Assembly: GCF_001294335.1 (NCBI RefSeq)
Contig: NZ_LGKG01000152.1
Coordinates: 124,001 to 188,000 of the forward strand
Source of the DNA: Streptomyces chattanoogensis
Lineage (GTDB): Bacteria > Actinomycetota > Actinomycetes > Streptomycetales > Streptomycetaceae
Length of the DNA: 64,000 bases
Direction of reading: 5' to 3'
A program made the position numbers and the translations under genes. Below are positions 1-7,693 of the stretch, piece after piece. Under the pieces are notes generated by a model, which ran no database searches, was not told the origin of the DNA, and saw only the letters and a list, made by a program, of their open reading frames with translations. Each line of letters starts with the position of its first letter. The first letter of the stretch is position 1.

Positions 1-312
1 ATCGACCCGCGCTGGGTCAAACCGGTCGACCCCGCCATTCCCGAGCTCGCCGCGCAGCACGCCATGGTGGCCGTCGTCGAGGACAACTCCCGTACCTGCG
101 GGGTGGGTTCGGCGATCGGCCAGGCGCTGCGCGATGCGGAGGTGGACGTACCGCTGCGGACCTTCGGCATCCCCGAGCAGTTCCTGCCGCACGCCAAACG
201 CGGTGAACTGCTGGCCGACCTGGGGCTCACCCCGGCCGAGATCGCCGGTTCGATCAGCGCCGCGCTGGCCCGCAGCAACCCCGCGCCGCCTCACAAGGAG
301 AACGCCTCGTGA
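1..312 (+). CDS. dxs: 1-deoxy-D-xylulose-5-phosphate synthase, C-terminal part (truncated by window start)
   Basis: Only the last ~103 residues are present, and the frame is open from base 1. They form the C-terminal transketolase-like domain ([16 protein letters not shown], then [17 protein letters not shown]), typical of DXS, which makes the first committed MEP-pathway intermediate from pyruvate and glyceraldehyde 3-phosphate. The TGA stop overlaps the GTG start of the next gene in GTGA, so they are translationally coupled. In Streptomyces a second dxs copy sits in the hopanoid cluster just upstream of an aminotransferase, the same order as here; I infer this is that copy, supplying isoprenoid precursor for hopanoids rather than the housekeeping enzyme. 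Confidence 0.9.
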   Translation: MDPRWVKPVDPAIPELAAQHAMVAVVEDNSRTCGVGSAIGQALRDAEVDVPLRTFGIPEQFLPHAKRGELLADLGLTPAEIAGSISAALARSNPAPPHKENAS

Positions 313-1691
313 GCGGGTTCGACCTGGCCGGACTGCTCGCCGAGCGCGGCGGCGAGCGGTACGACCTGCACGCCCGCCACCTCAACCACCAGCTCCCGCG
401 GATGCTGCACGCCATCGGCTTCGACAAGGTCTACGAGCGGGGCGAGGGCGCCTACTTCTGGGACGCCGACGGCCAGGACTACCTCGATATGCTCGCCGGC
501 TTCGGTGTGATGGGCCTCGGCCGCCACCATCCCGTCGTACGCCAGGCGCTGCACGACGTCCTGGACGCCGGCCTCCCCGACCTCACCCGCTTCGACTGCC
601 AGCCGCTGCCCGGCCTGCTCGCCGAGAAGCTCCTGGCCTACGCCCCCCACCTGGACCGCGTCTTCTTCGGGAACAGCGGCACCGAAGCCGTCGAGACCGC
701 CCTGAAATTCGCCCGCTGCGCCACCGGCCGGCCGCGCATCCTCTACTGCACCCACGCCTTCCACGGCCTGACCACCGGCTCGCTCTCGGTCAACGGCGAG
801 GACGGTTTCCGCGACGGCTTCGCCCCGCTGCTGCCGGACACCGCCGTCGAGATGGGCGATCTGGCCGCGCTCGAACGGGAGCTGGCGCGCGGCGATGTCG
901 CGGGCTTCGTCGTCGAACCCGTCCAGGGCAAGGGCGTGCACCCCACTCCGCCCGGATTCCTGCGCGCCGCACAGGAGCTGCTGCACCGGCACCAGGCCCT
1001 GCTGATCGCCGACGAGGTCCAGACCGGTCTCGGCCGCACCGGTGACTTCTTCGCCTACCAGCACGAGGAAGGCGTCGAACCGGACCTGGTCTGTGTGGCC
1101 AAGGCGCTCTCCGGCGGCTACGTCCCGGTCGGTGCGACGCTCGGCAAGGACTGGATCTTCAAGAAGGTCTACTCGTCCATGGACCGGGTGCTGGTGCACT
1201 CCGCGAGCTTCGGCTCCAACGCCCAGGCCATGGCCGCCGGTCTCGCGGTGCTCACGGTGATGGAGGACGAAAAGATCGTTGCCAACGCCCGGCGGACCGG
1301 CGATCTGCTGCGCGCGCGGCTGGCGGCGCTGACCGGCACCTACGAGCTGCTGCATGAGGTCCGCGGCCGCGGCCTGATGATCGGCATCGAGTTCGGCAGG
1401 CCCAAGTCCCTTGCGCTGCGGGGCCGTTGGCGGATGCTGCAGACCGCCCGCAAGGGGCTGTTCGCGCAGCTGGTGGTGGCGCCGCTGCTGCAACGCCATC
1501 GCATCCTCACCCAGGTCTCCGGCGACCGCCTCGAGGTGATTAAGCTGATTCCGCCGCTGATCATCGGCGAGGCGGAGGTAGACCGGTTCGTCGAGGCGTT
1601 CACGGCCGTCATGGACGACGCCCACAACGGCGGCGGCCTGATGTGGGACTTCGGGCGGACGCTGGTCATGCAGGCGGTCGCCAACCGCTGA
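309..1691 (+). CDS. hpnO: Class III PLP aminotransferase of the hopanoid cluster (HpnO-like)
   Basis: 460 residues, GTG start inside the dxs stop. Class III (ornithine/acetylornithine type) features are visible: the phosphate-binding stretch [10 protein letters not shown] near 120-129, the catalytic Asp in [10 protein letters not shown] (D235), and the PLP Schiff-base lysine in CVAKALSGG (K265). The coupling to dxs matches the end of Streptomyces hopanoid operons. Family knowledge from hopanoid producers suggests it aminates a bacteriohopane side chain to give aminobacteriohopanetriol in the membrane; the substrate is inferred from context. It has an unusually long C-terminal tail after the conserved core (residues ~365-460). 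Confidence 0.8.
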   Translation: MSGFDLAGLLAERGGERYDLHARHLNHQLPRMLHAIGFDKVYERGEGAYFWDADGQDYLDMLAGFGVMGLGRHHPVVRQALHDVLDAGLPDLTRFDCQPLPGLLAEKLLAYAPHLDRVFFGNSGTEAVETALKFARCATGRPRILYCTHAFHGLTTGSLSVNGEDGFRDGFAPLLPDTAVEMGDLAALERELARGDVAGFVVEPVQGKGVHPTPPGFLRAAQELLHRHQALLIADEVQTGLGRTGDFFAYQHEEGVEPDLVCVAKALSGGYVPVGATLGKDWIFKKVYSSMDRVLVHSASFGSNAQAMAAGLAVLTVMEDEKIVANARRTGDLLRARLAALTGTYELLHEVRGRGLMIGIEFGRPKSLALRGRWRMLQTARKGLFAQLVVAPLLQRHRILTQVSGDRLEVIKLIPPLIIGEAEVDRFVEAFTAVMDDAHNGGGLMWDFGRTLVMQAVANR

Positions 1692-1708
1692 CGACTCCGG
1701 GGGATGCG

Positions 1709-2950
1709 ATGTTTGCCGCGACGACGGTACGGGCCGTCAACGATCTGACGGCCCGCTGGGCGCGGGACGCGGTGGGGGAGCAGGGCACGGCCCTGACCGC
1801 AGCGGGGCTCTGGCCGCTGCTGGCCCTGCTCGCGGGCCCGGCGGACGGGCCGGCCCGCAAGGAACTGGCCGAGGCGGTCGGTGTGGAGGCGGAGGACGCC
1901 GTACGCGAGGCGAGCGCGCTGCTCGCCGCGCTGACCGCGGCCGACGGCGTCGACGCCGCGCTGGGCCTGTGGACCCAGCGCATCCTGGAACTGCGTCCGG
2001 AGTGGCGCGACAGCCTTCCGCTGGACGTCCACGGCGAGCTGACCGGCGACGCGCGCGCTGACCAGGCGGCCCTGGACGCCTGGGCGCGGCGGCACACCGA
2101 CGGCCTGATCGAGCGGATGCCCGTACGCGCCGGCGCCGACATCCTGCTCGTCCTGGCGAGCGCGCTGCTGGTCCGTACGACCTGGGCCGGCCGGTTCCAG
2201 GAGTTTCCGCTGCGGCCGGACGAAGGGCCCTGGGCGGGGCGGGAGCTGACGGGCCTTTCGCGCATCAGGAGGGACCCGGAGGAGATACGGGTGCACCACA
2301 CGCCGGCCGGTGCGCTGACCGCGGCGGAGGTCGCCGGCGACAACGGCCTGGACGTACACCTGCTGCTCGGCCCGGCCGACATGCCCGGCGGGGAGGTGCT
2401 GCGCCATGGCGTGGCGGCGCTGGGCGGGGCCTATCCGGCGGTGTCCGGTACGGCGCTGAGCGACGGTGCCGGACCGGGTGTGCAGGTGCGGACCGTGACG
2501 AGCTTCGACGACCGGCCGATCGTGAAGCTGAAGTGCGTGGGCTTCACCGTCGATGCCGAGCACGATCTGCTGGAGCGGGCGCAGCTGTTCGGGCTCGCCA
2601 CGGCCACGCATGCGGCGCGGGGGCATTTCCCCGGGATCAGCCCGCAGCCGCTGGCCGTGTCGTCCGCCCGGCAGACGGTCACCGCGACCTTCAATGCGCT
2701 GGGCTTCCGGGCGGCGGCCGTGACGGCCGTCGGGATGCGCGCGGGTGCGGTGCCGCGTAAGGAGTCGCAGATGGTCACGGTGACCTTCCAGCGGCCCTTC
2801 GGATTTCTCGCGGTGCACCGGGAGTCGGGGCTGGTGCTGGTCGCGGGCTGGGTGACCGACCCGGACAGGTGGTCGGGCCGGCCGCAAGGGCGCTTCGAGG
2901 GCCGGCCACGGCCGGTCGGTGCGGGCAGAGGCCCGGCGGCTTCGCGCTGA
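1709..2950 (+). CDS. Serpin-family protein, cytoplasmic
   Basis: 413 residues. The ATG at 1709 lies 17 bp after the aminotransferase stop, so it is probably co-transcribed. Serpin landmarks are present: ALLVRTTWAGRF (~152-163) corresponds to the conserved strand with the Trp, and TFQRPFGFLAVHRESGLVLVAG (~359-380) to the conserved C-terminal strand region. The reactive-centre loop falls at ~332-356; its hinge GFRAAAVT keeps small residues at the positions that let inhibitory serpins insert the loop, so inhibition of a serine or cysteine protease is plausible. No signal peptide is seen. The last ~30 residues are Gly/Arg/Pro-rich and probably disordered. The target protease is unknown. Confidence 0.75.
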   Translation: MFAATTVRAVNDLTARWARDAVGEQGTALTAAGLWPLLALLAGPADGPARKELAEAVGVEAEDAVREASALLAALTAADGVDAALGLWTQRILELRPEWRDSLPLDVHGELTGDARADQAALDAWARRHTDGLIERMPVRAGADILLVLASALLVRTTWAGRFQEFPLRPDEGPWAGRELTGLSRIRRDPEEIRVHHTPAGALTAAEVAGDNGLDVHLLLGPADMPGGEVLRHGVAALGGAYPAVSGTALSDGAGPGVQVRTVTSFDDRPIVKLKCVGFTVDAEHDLLERAQLFGLATATHAARGHFPGISPQPLAVSSARQTVTATFNALGFRAAAVTAVGMRAGAVPRKESQMVTVTFQRPFGFLAVHRESGLVLVAGWVTDPDRWSGRPQGRFEGRPRPVGAGRGPAASR

Positions 2951-2975
2951 TCCGCCGGGCCGTCACCGGCGTGTG

Positions 2976-2994
2976 CCGGGGCTCGGTCCCCCGG
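2976..2994. terminator. Weak GC hairpin between convergent genes
   Basis: CCGGGG (2976-2981) pairs with CCCCGG (2989-2994) over a 7-nt loop between the convergent serpin and phosphatase genes. It is short, so bidirectional termination is only a guess. Confidence 0.35.
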
Positions 2995-3005
2995 TGCCCC
3001 GGGGC

Positions 3006-3812
3006 TCAGTCCGTCAGCAGCCGGTCGCGCAGCCGCTCGCGGGTCGCCGGGGCCAGCCCGAGGCCGTCGGCCAGGTACTTCTCGGTGGAGCCCCAGGTCT
3101 GCTCGATCGTCTCGAAGGCGGCCGCGAGGTAGTCGGAGTGCGCCCCGAACAGCGGCGAAAGCAGCTCCATGACCTCCGGCGACATCCCGACCGCGGAGTT
3201 GTCGGAGCGGCGGATCTTGTAGCGGCGGTGCGGCTCGTTGGACTTGAGGTAGTCGGCCTCGATGGCGTCCCGCTCCACGCCGACGGCCAGCAGCGTCACC
3301 GCGATGGACAGACCCGCGCGGTCCTTGCCGGCCGCGCAGTGCATCAGGGCGGGGACGCTGTCCTCCGCGAGGGAGTGCAGCACCCGGCTGTGGTCCTCGG
3401 TGCGGGTGGTGATGATGTGCCGGTAGGTCTCGGACATCCGCGCCGCCGCCTTGCCGTCGCCGAGGGTGACCCGGAGCTGGTCCAGCTGCCCGTCGCGCAC
3501 CATCGCCCAGAATTCGGCGCCGTCGGCCGGGTCGGTGAGCGGGATGTTCACGTTCCGTACGCCGGGGAGCGCGACATCGGGGCCCTCGAGCTTGATGTCC
3601 GCGGCATTGCGGAAGTCGAAGACGGTGTGCAGCCCGAGGCCGCCGAGGAACGCCGCGTCCGCCTCGGTCGCATGGGCGAGGTGGCCGCTGCGGAACAGTC
3701 GCCCCTCCCGGACCCGACGCCCGTCCACGGTCGGCAGCCCGCCCACATCGCGGAAGTTGCGGACCTCCGCGAGCTCGAACTGGTCCTGTGGGACCTGCGG
3801 CGTCTGCGTCAC
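3006..3812 (-). CDS. Tyrosine-protein phosphatase (DSP/PTP fold)
   Basis: 268 residues. The start chosen is GTG at 3812, preceded by AAGGAGCG at good spacing; an upstream ATG in frame at 3896 has no such site and would add a low-complexity tail. The P-loop HCAAGKDRAG (Cys ~159, Arg ~165) is the C-x5-R signature of protein tyrosine phosphatases. The N-terminal FRDVGGL motif is typical of the bacterial PTP/DSP group that includes lipid and protein phosphatases. It stands alone, convergent with the serpin and divergent from the esterase. Substrate not predictable. Confidence 0.85.
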   Translation of the reverse strand: MTQTPQVPQDQFELAEVRNFRDVGGLPTVDGRRVREGRLFRSGHLAHATEADAAFLGGLGLHTVFDFRNAADIKLEGPDVALPGVRNVNIPLTDPADGAEFWAMVRDGQLDQLRVTLGDGKAAARMSETYRHIITTRTEDHSRVLHSLAEDSVPALMHCAAGKDRAGLSIAVTLLAVGVERDAIEADYLKSNEPHRRYKIRRSDNSAVGMSPEVMELLSPLFGAHSDYLAAAFETIEQTWGSTEKYLADGLGLAPATRERLRDRLLTD

Positions 3813-4080
3813 GGGCGCTCCTTCGGTTCGGCCGCCGACGCCGGCCGTCGGCGCGGCGGGGCACGTCCGACGATACGACATCGATGCAAGGGGCAATCAC
3901 GCCGCAACGGAGCCGTGGTAAGGCCCCCGCGGAGGACCGCCCATGGAGCGATGATGAAGCAGTCTGTGATCGTTCGTTATTCCCGCTTGGGAAGAATTTG
4001 ACCTGGTGGCATTAATCACCTCCCGTCAACCCCTGGTTACGGTGGCGTAAGTCACTTCTCAAGGTGAAGTATGTCCTGAC

Positions 4081-4881
4081 GTGGCAGACGATTCGAAGAA
4101 CATCAACAGAGGCGCCCTTGGCGCCATCGGGTCGTACGCAGCCGTCGGGGACAGCTTCACCGAGGGGGTCGGGGATCCCGGCCGTGACGGGGCGTACATC
4201 GGTTGGGCGGACCGGCTCGCGGTCCTCCTGTCGGACCAGCGGGAAGAGGGGGACTTCCGCTATGCGAACCTCGCCGTCAGGGGGCGGCTGCTCGACCAGA
4301 TCGTCGAGGAGCAGGTACCCCGGGCGAAGGAGCTCGCCCCCTCGCTGGTGACATTCTGTGCCGGCGGCAATGACATCCTGCGGCCGGGCTCGGACCCGGA
4401 CGCGGTGGCCGAGCGGTACGAGCGCGCGGTCGCCGATCTGCGGACATCGGTCGGAACGGTGCTGCTGTGCACCGGGTTCGACACCCGGGGCGTGCCGGTG
4501 CTCAAGCATCTGCGCGGCAAGATCGCGACGTATACGGCACATGTGCGGGCCATCGCGGACCGGCACGACTGCCCGGTTCTCGACCTGTGGTCGCTGAAGT
4601 CGGTGCAGGACCGGCGGGCGTGGAGCGACGACCGGCTGCATCTGTCGGCCGACGGGCACACCCGGGTGGCGCTGCGCGCGGCGCAGGTGCTCGGGCTGAA
4701 TGTGCCGGCCGACCCGGACCAGCCGTGGCCCCCGGAGGCGGAGCGGTCGGCCGCCGAGGCCCGGCGGGACAACATCCACTGGGCGCGCGAACACCTCGTC
4801 CCGTGGATCGGACGCCGGCTGCGTGGCGAGTCCTCCGGCGATCATGTCGAGCCCAAGCGGCCCGATCTGCTGCCGCTGTAG
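4081..4881 (+). CDS. SGNH/GDSL-family hydrolase
   Basis: 266 residues from a GTG start with a weak upstream GGTGAAG. The four SGNH blocks are visible: GDSFTEG with nucleophile S25, an Asn/Gly block around 62-68, GGND at 95-98, and the D184-x-x-H187 pair in DDRLHLSADGH. No signal peptide, so an intracellular esterase or lipase acting on small acyl or acetyl esters is likely. The gene stands alone and ends at a strong hairpin. Actual substrate unknown. Confidence 0.85.
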   Translation: MADDSKNINRGALGAIGSYAAVGDSFTEGVGDPGRDGAYIGWADRLAVLLSDQREEGDFRYANLAVRGRLLDQIVEEQVPRAKELAPSLVTFCAGGNDILRPGSDPDAVAERYERAVADLRTSVGTVLLCTGFDTRGVPVLKHLRGKIATYTAHVRAIADRHDCPVLDLWSLKSVQDRRAWSDDRLHLSADGHTRVALRAAQVLGLNVPADPDQPWPPEAERSAAEARRDNIHWAREHLVPWIGRRLRGESSGDHVEPKRPDLLPL

Positions 4882-4948
4882 CGGTCCCCGGCGGTCGGTC
4901 GGGCACCGTGCGCAGGGCGCGGTGAGGTCCGGCCGGAGGGCATGCGTC

Positions 4949-4982
4949 AGGCCCCGGTCTCTGCGGAGGGGGACCGGGGCCT
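4949..4982. terminator. Bidirectional Rho-independent-like terminator
   Basis: Perfect 11-bp arms (AGGCCCCGGTC at 4949 and its complement ending at 4982) with a 12-nt loop between the convergent SGNH hydrolase and ATPase genes. There is no U-tract, as is usual in Streptomyces. Confidence 0.7.
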
Positions 4983-5443
4983 CAGTGTGCCGCTGGGCTG
5001 TACGGCAGATCGGCCCAGACGATCCGGCCGCGGCCGCTGTCGTCGGGGCGCGTTCCCCAGCTTTCCGAGAGGGCGCCGACGAGGAAGAGGCCTCGGCCGC
5101 CCTCCTTGTCCAGACTGCCGGGCTGGGCGTGCGGTGCCGAGACTCCCGGACCGCCCTCGTCGGTGATCTCGATGCGGAGGTACGACCCGAGGAGGGTCAG
5201 CTCACAGCCGACCTTCTCGCTGTCGGTGTGCCGTACCGCGTTGGTGAACAGCTCGGATACCACCAACTCCACGTCGTCGCGGACTTGTTGATCCGCGCCC
5301 CATTCACGCAGCAGCGCGATGACCCGCTTGCGCGCCTCGGGGACGGAGGTGCGCCGCGCCGGCAAATGGAACGCGTCCTGGGGGTGCTCAGCGGCATAGC
5401 CGCAACAGCGCCCTAACGAAGGAGCGTTTTTGGAGGAAGCCAC
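4982..5443 (-). CDS. RsbW-like ATP-binding protein (anti-sigma factor type)
   Basis: 153 residues from GTG at 5443. HATPase_c signatures are present: ELVVSELFTNAVRH (N-box), DEGGPG and GGRGLFLVGALSESWG. Such small HATPases in Streptomyces act as anti-sigma or anti-anti-sigma kinases, or as partners of neighbouring XRE/DUF397 regulators. A TTGCCA / 18 bp / CATAGT promoter ends 6 nt before this GTG, so I favour a leaderless start here over TTG at 5479. It is divergent from the XRE regulator across ~135 bp. The ATPase + XRE-DUF5753 + DUF397 grouping is a recurring actinomycete regulatory set. Confidence 0.8.
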   Translation of the reverse strand: MASSKNAPSLGRCCGYAAEHPQDAFHLPARRTSVPEARKRVIALLREWGADQQVRDDVELVVSELFTNAVRHTDSEKVGCELTLLGSYLRIEITDEGGPGVSAPHAQPGSLDKEGGRGLFLVGALSESWGTRPDDSGRGRIVWADLPYSPAAH

Positions 5444-5449
5444 GACGTA

Positions 5450-5479
5450 ACTATGTGCGATGTTGGTCAACGATGGCAA
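5450..5479 (-). promoter_or_regulatory. Promoter of the ATPase gene (leaderless)
   Basis: On the minus strand TTGCCA (5479-5474), an 18-bp spacer and CATAGT (5455-5450) precede the GTG at 5443 by 6 nt, which places the transcription start at or next to the start codon. Confidence 0.5.
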
Positions 5480-5484
5480 GGATC

Positions 5485-5503
5485 ATTCTGCAATTTACAG
5501 AAT
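5485..5503. promoter_or_regulatory. Inverted repeat, candidate operator between ATPase and XRE genes
   Basis: ATTCTG-N7-CAGAAT in a locally AT-rich stretch of the divergent intergenic region, just upstream of the ATPase promoter. Its position suits autoregulation by the adjacent XRE protein; this is inference only. Confidence 0.4.
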
Positions 5504-5579
5504 CGCATATGCAGTCTGTTCGTCTTCCTGACGACATGACACACTGCTGAACACATAAGTCAGTTGGAGGGGATCAGAC

Positions 5580-6446
5580 GTGGTGGATCCACGTTCGGCC
5601 GGAGCGCCGACCGTCCTGCGGGTGGTGCTCGGCAAGCGACTGCAGGACCTGCGCGAGAAAGCGGGACTGTCCTTCGAGCAGGCCGCGCAGGCCCTGGACG
5701 TCACCCACGCCACGATACGGCGGATGGAAAAGGCCGAGGTCGGCCTCAAGATCCCCTACGTCGAGAAGCTGCTGGCGACCTATGGCGTCACCGGTCACGA
5801 AGAGATCGAGGGCTTTCTCTCGCTCGCCCGGGAGGCCAACAAGCCCGGCTGGTGGCACCGGTTCCGCGATGTACTCCCCGAGTGGTTCAGTGCTTTCGTC
5901 AGCCTGGAGAGCGAGGCCAACCTCATCCGGGCCTATCAACCGCACTACGTCCCCGGCCTGTTGCAGACCGAGGACTACGCCGCCGCCGTCCTGCGTGCCG
6001 GTATGCCGCACGCCCCCGCCGCGGACATCGACCGCATCGTGGCGCTGCGCATGGAGCGGCAGTCGCTGCTGACCCGCGAGAACGCGCCGCTGCTGTGGGC
6101 GGTCATGGACGAGACCGTCCTGCGGCGCCCGATCGGCGGCCCGAAGGTGATGCGCGACCAGATCACCCGGCTCATGGAGGCCACCTCGCAGCCGAACGTC
6201 CGGCTGCAGGTCATTCCCTTCGCTTCCGGCCCGCACCCCGCGATGTACGGGCCGTTCCACATTTTCCGCTTCCCGATTCCGGAGCTTCCGGACATCGCCT
6301 ACACGGAAAGCCTCGTCGGAGCCGTGTACTTCGACCAGCGCAACGACGTCTCGCAGTTCCTGGAGGCCCTGGACCGGATGTGTGCGCAGGCCGCGCCGGC
6401 ACACACCACCGGGGCCATTCTGGGTGGCTTTCGCAAGGAGATCTAA
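5580..6446 (+). CDS. XRE-family regulator with DUF5753 domain
   Basis: 288 residues, GTG start after a strong GGAGGGG site. An XRE helix-turn-helix spans ~15-72 (LRVVLGKRLQDLREKAGLS, then THATIRRME), followed by a DUF5753 ligand/regulatory domain from ~95 to the end (motifs YQPHYVPGLLQTEDYA and LDRMCAQA). This is the Scr1/WhiJ-like architecture found in dozens of paralogues per Streptomyces genome, usually paired with a DUF397 gene as here. It probably controls itself and the downstream DUF397 and methyltransferase genes, affecting development or antibiotic production. Confidence 0.9.
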   Translation: MVDPRSAGAPTVLRVVLGKRLQDLREKAGLSFEQAAQALDVTHATIRRMEKAEVGLKIPYVEKLLATYGVTGHEEIEGFLSLAREANKPGWWHRFRDVLPEWFSAFVSLESEANLIRAYQPHYVPGLLQTEDYAAAVLRAGMPHAPAADIDRIVALRMERQSLLTRENAPLLWAVMDETVLRRPIGGPKVMRDQITRLMEATSQPNVRLQVIPFASGPHPAMYGPFHIFRFPIPELPDIAYTESLVGAVYFDQRNDVSQFLEALDRMCAQAAPAHTTGAILGGFRKEI

Positions 6447-6452
6447 CCCCCC

Positions 6453-6731
6453 ATGGATCGCATACGCATCTACAACGGCATGCCCGCCAATGAACTGGGC
6501 AACGAAGGCTGGCACAAGCCGTGGAGTGGCGGAAACGGAGGCGAGTGCGTCGAAGCCATGCGCCTGAAGGACGGCCGGGTGGCACTGCGCCAGTCGACCG
6601 ACCCCAACGGCCCGGCGCTGATCTACACCCACCATGAAATGGTGAGCTTCATCGAGGGCGCGAAGGCCGGACACGCCGACTTCCTGCTCACCGCGGCACC
6701 GTGCCGGCGCGTGGAGCGGAGGACGGCATGA
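6453..6731 (+). CDS. DUF397 protein
   Basis: 92 residues, 6 bp downstream of the XRE gene. It has the DUF397 pattern: WHKPWSGGNGGECVEA (x-S-x-G-x-x-C-V-E-x core), RLKDGRVALRQSTDP, then an F-I-x-G motif (SFIEGAKAG). DUF397 proteins are small partners of XRE-DUF5753 regulators and probably modulate them by binding. The stop overlaps the ATG of the next gene in ATGA. The C-terminal ~20 residues beyond the domain are basic and less typical. Confidence 0.88.
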   Translation: MDRIRIYNGMPANELGNEGWHKPWSGGNGGECVEAMRLKDGRVALRQSTDPNGPALIYTHHEMVSFIEGAKAGHADFLLTAAPCRRVERRTA

Positions 6732-7654
6732 GCGGGCAGGACGTCCCCCGGGACCTTCCCCGGGACGAGGGCGCAGCGGACGGCTGCGGGGCCCCGGAGA
6801 TCGGACCCTACGACAAAGGGCCCGAGCACTCCGGCTTCTCCGCCGACGCGATCGACACCAGCAAGGCGCACCCGGCCCGGATGAACGACTACTACCTCGG
6901 CGGCTGGGACAACTACGAGGTCGACCGGGAGGCCGGGGACCGGGTCCTGGCCATGCACCCCCAGGTCCGCGAGAGCGCCGTCGCCAACCGCGCGTTCCTG
7001 GGCCGGGCCCTGCGGGAGCTGACCGGCGGCGGCATCCGCCAGATCATCGACATCGGTACGGGCATCCCCACCTCGCCCAACGCCCATGAGATGGCCCGCG
7101 AGGTCGCGCCGGACACCGTTGTCGTGTACGTCGACAACGACCCGATCGTCGCCACCCACGCCGGGGCCCGGCTCACCAATGCGGAACGCACCGCCTTCGT
7201 GCTCGCCGACCTCCGCGACCCGAAAGCGATCCTGGACCACCCCGACGTCCGCGCGCTGATCGACTTCGAGCAGCCGGTGGCACTGGTCATGTGCATCGTC
7301 CTGACCTTCCTCCGGGACGAGGACGATCCGGCCGCCTGCGTCGCCGCTTTCGCCGACGCACTGCCGGCCGGGAGCCATCTCGTGCTGACCCACTCCACCT
7401 ACGAGCCCTACGAGGGGTACGCCGAGGGCCGGGTGGAGGAGTGGAAGCGGACGGCCGTGGAAGAGGTCTACCAGGGGTCGGCCGCCCCGCTCACGCTGCG
7501 GTCCAAGGCCGAGGTCACCTCGCTCTTCGGCCCGTTCACCCTGCTCGAGCCGGGTGTCGTACGGGTGCCGCTGTGGCGGCCGGACGGCGAGGTGCCCGGC
7601 GCCGCCGAGCTCAACGACATCGTGTTCTACGGCGGGGTGGGCAGAAAGGACTGA
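6728..7654 (+). CDS. SAM-dependent methyltransferase, DUF574 family
   Basis: 308 residues, ATGA overlap with DUF397. The family signature ARMNDYYLGGWDNYEVDREAGD (~52-73) and the SAM-binding loop IDIGTGIPTSPN (~111-122) identify the actinomycete S-adenosyl methyltransferase DUF574 group. The start at 6728 avoids a short non-conserved extension. Members are widespread in Streptomyces, often beside XRE/DUF397 genes, but their acceptors are mostly unknown. Its position as third gene of the regulator operon suggests it is controlled by the XRE protein. Confidence 0.88.
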   Translation: MSGQDVPRDLPRDEGAADGCGAPEIGPYDKGPEHSGFSADAIDTSKAHPARMNDYYLGGWDNYEVDREAGDRVLAMHPQVRESAVANRAFLGRALRELTGGGIRQIIDIGTGIPTSPNAHEMAREVAPDTVVVYVDNDPIVATHAGARLTNAERTAFVLADLRDPKAILDHPDVRALIDFEQPVALVMCIVLTFLRDEDDPAACVAAFADALPAGSHLVLTHSTYEPYEGYAEGRVEEWKRTAVEEVYQGSAAPLTLRSKAEVTSLFGPFTLLEPGVVRVPLWRPDGEVPGAAELNDIVFYGGVGRKD

Positions 7655-7693
7655 GGCGGCGGGGCCCGGCCGGCCGGTCCGTCCGACGGCCCG

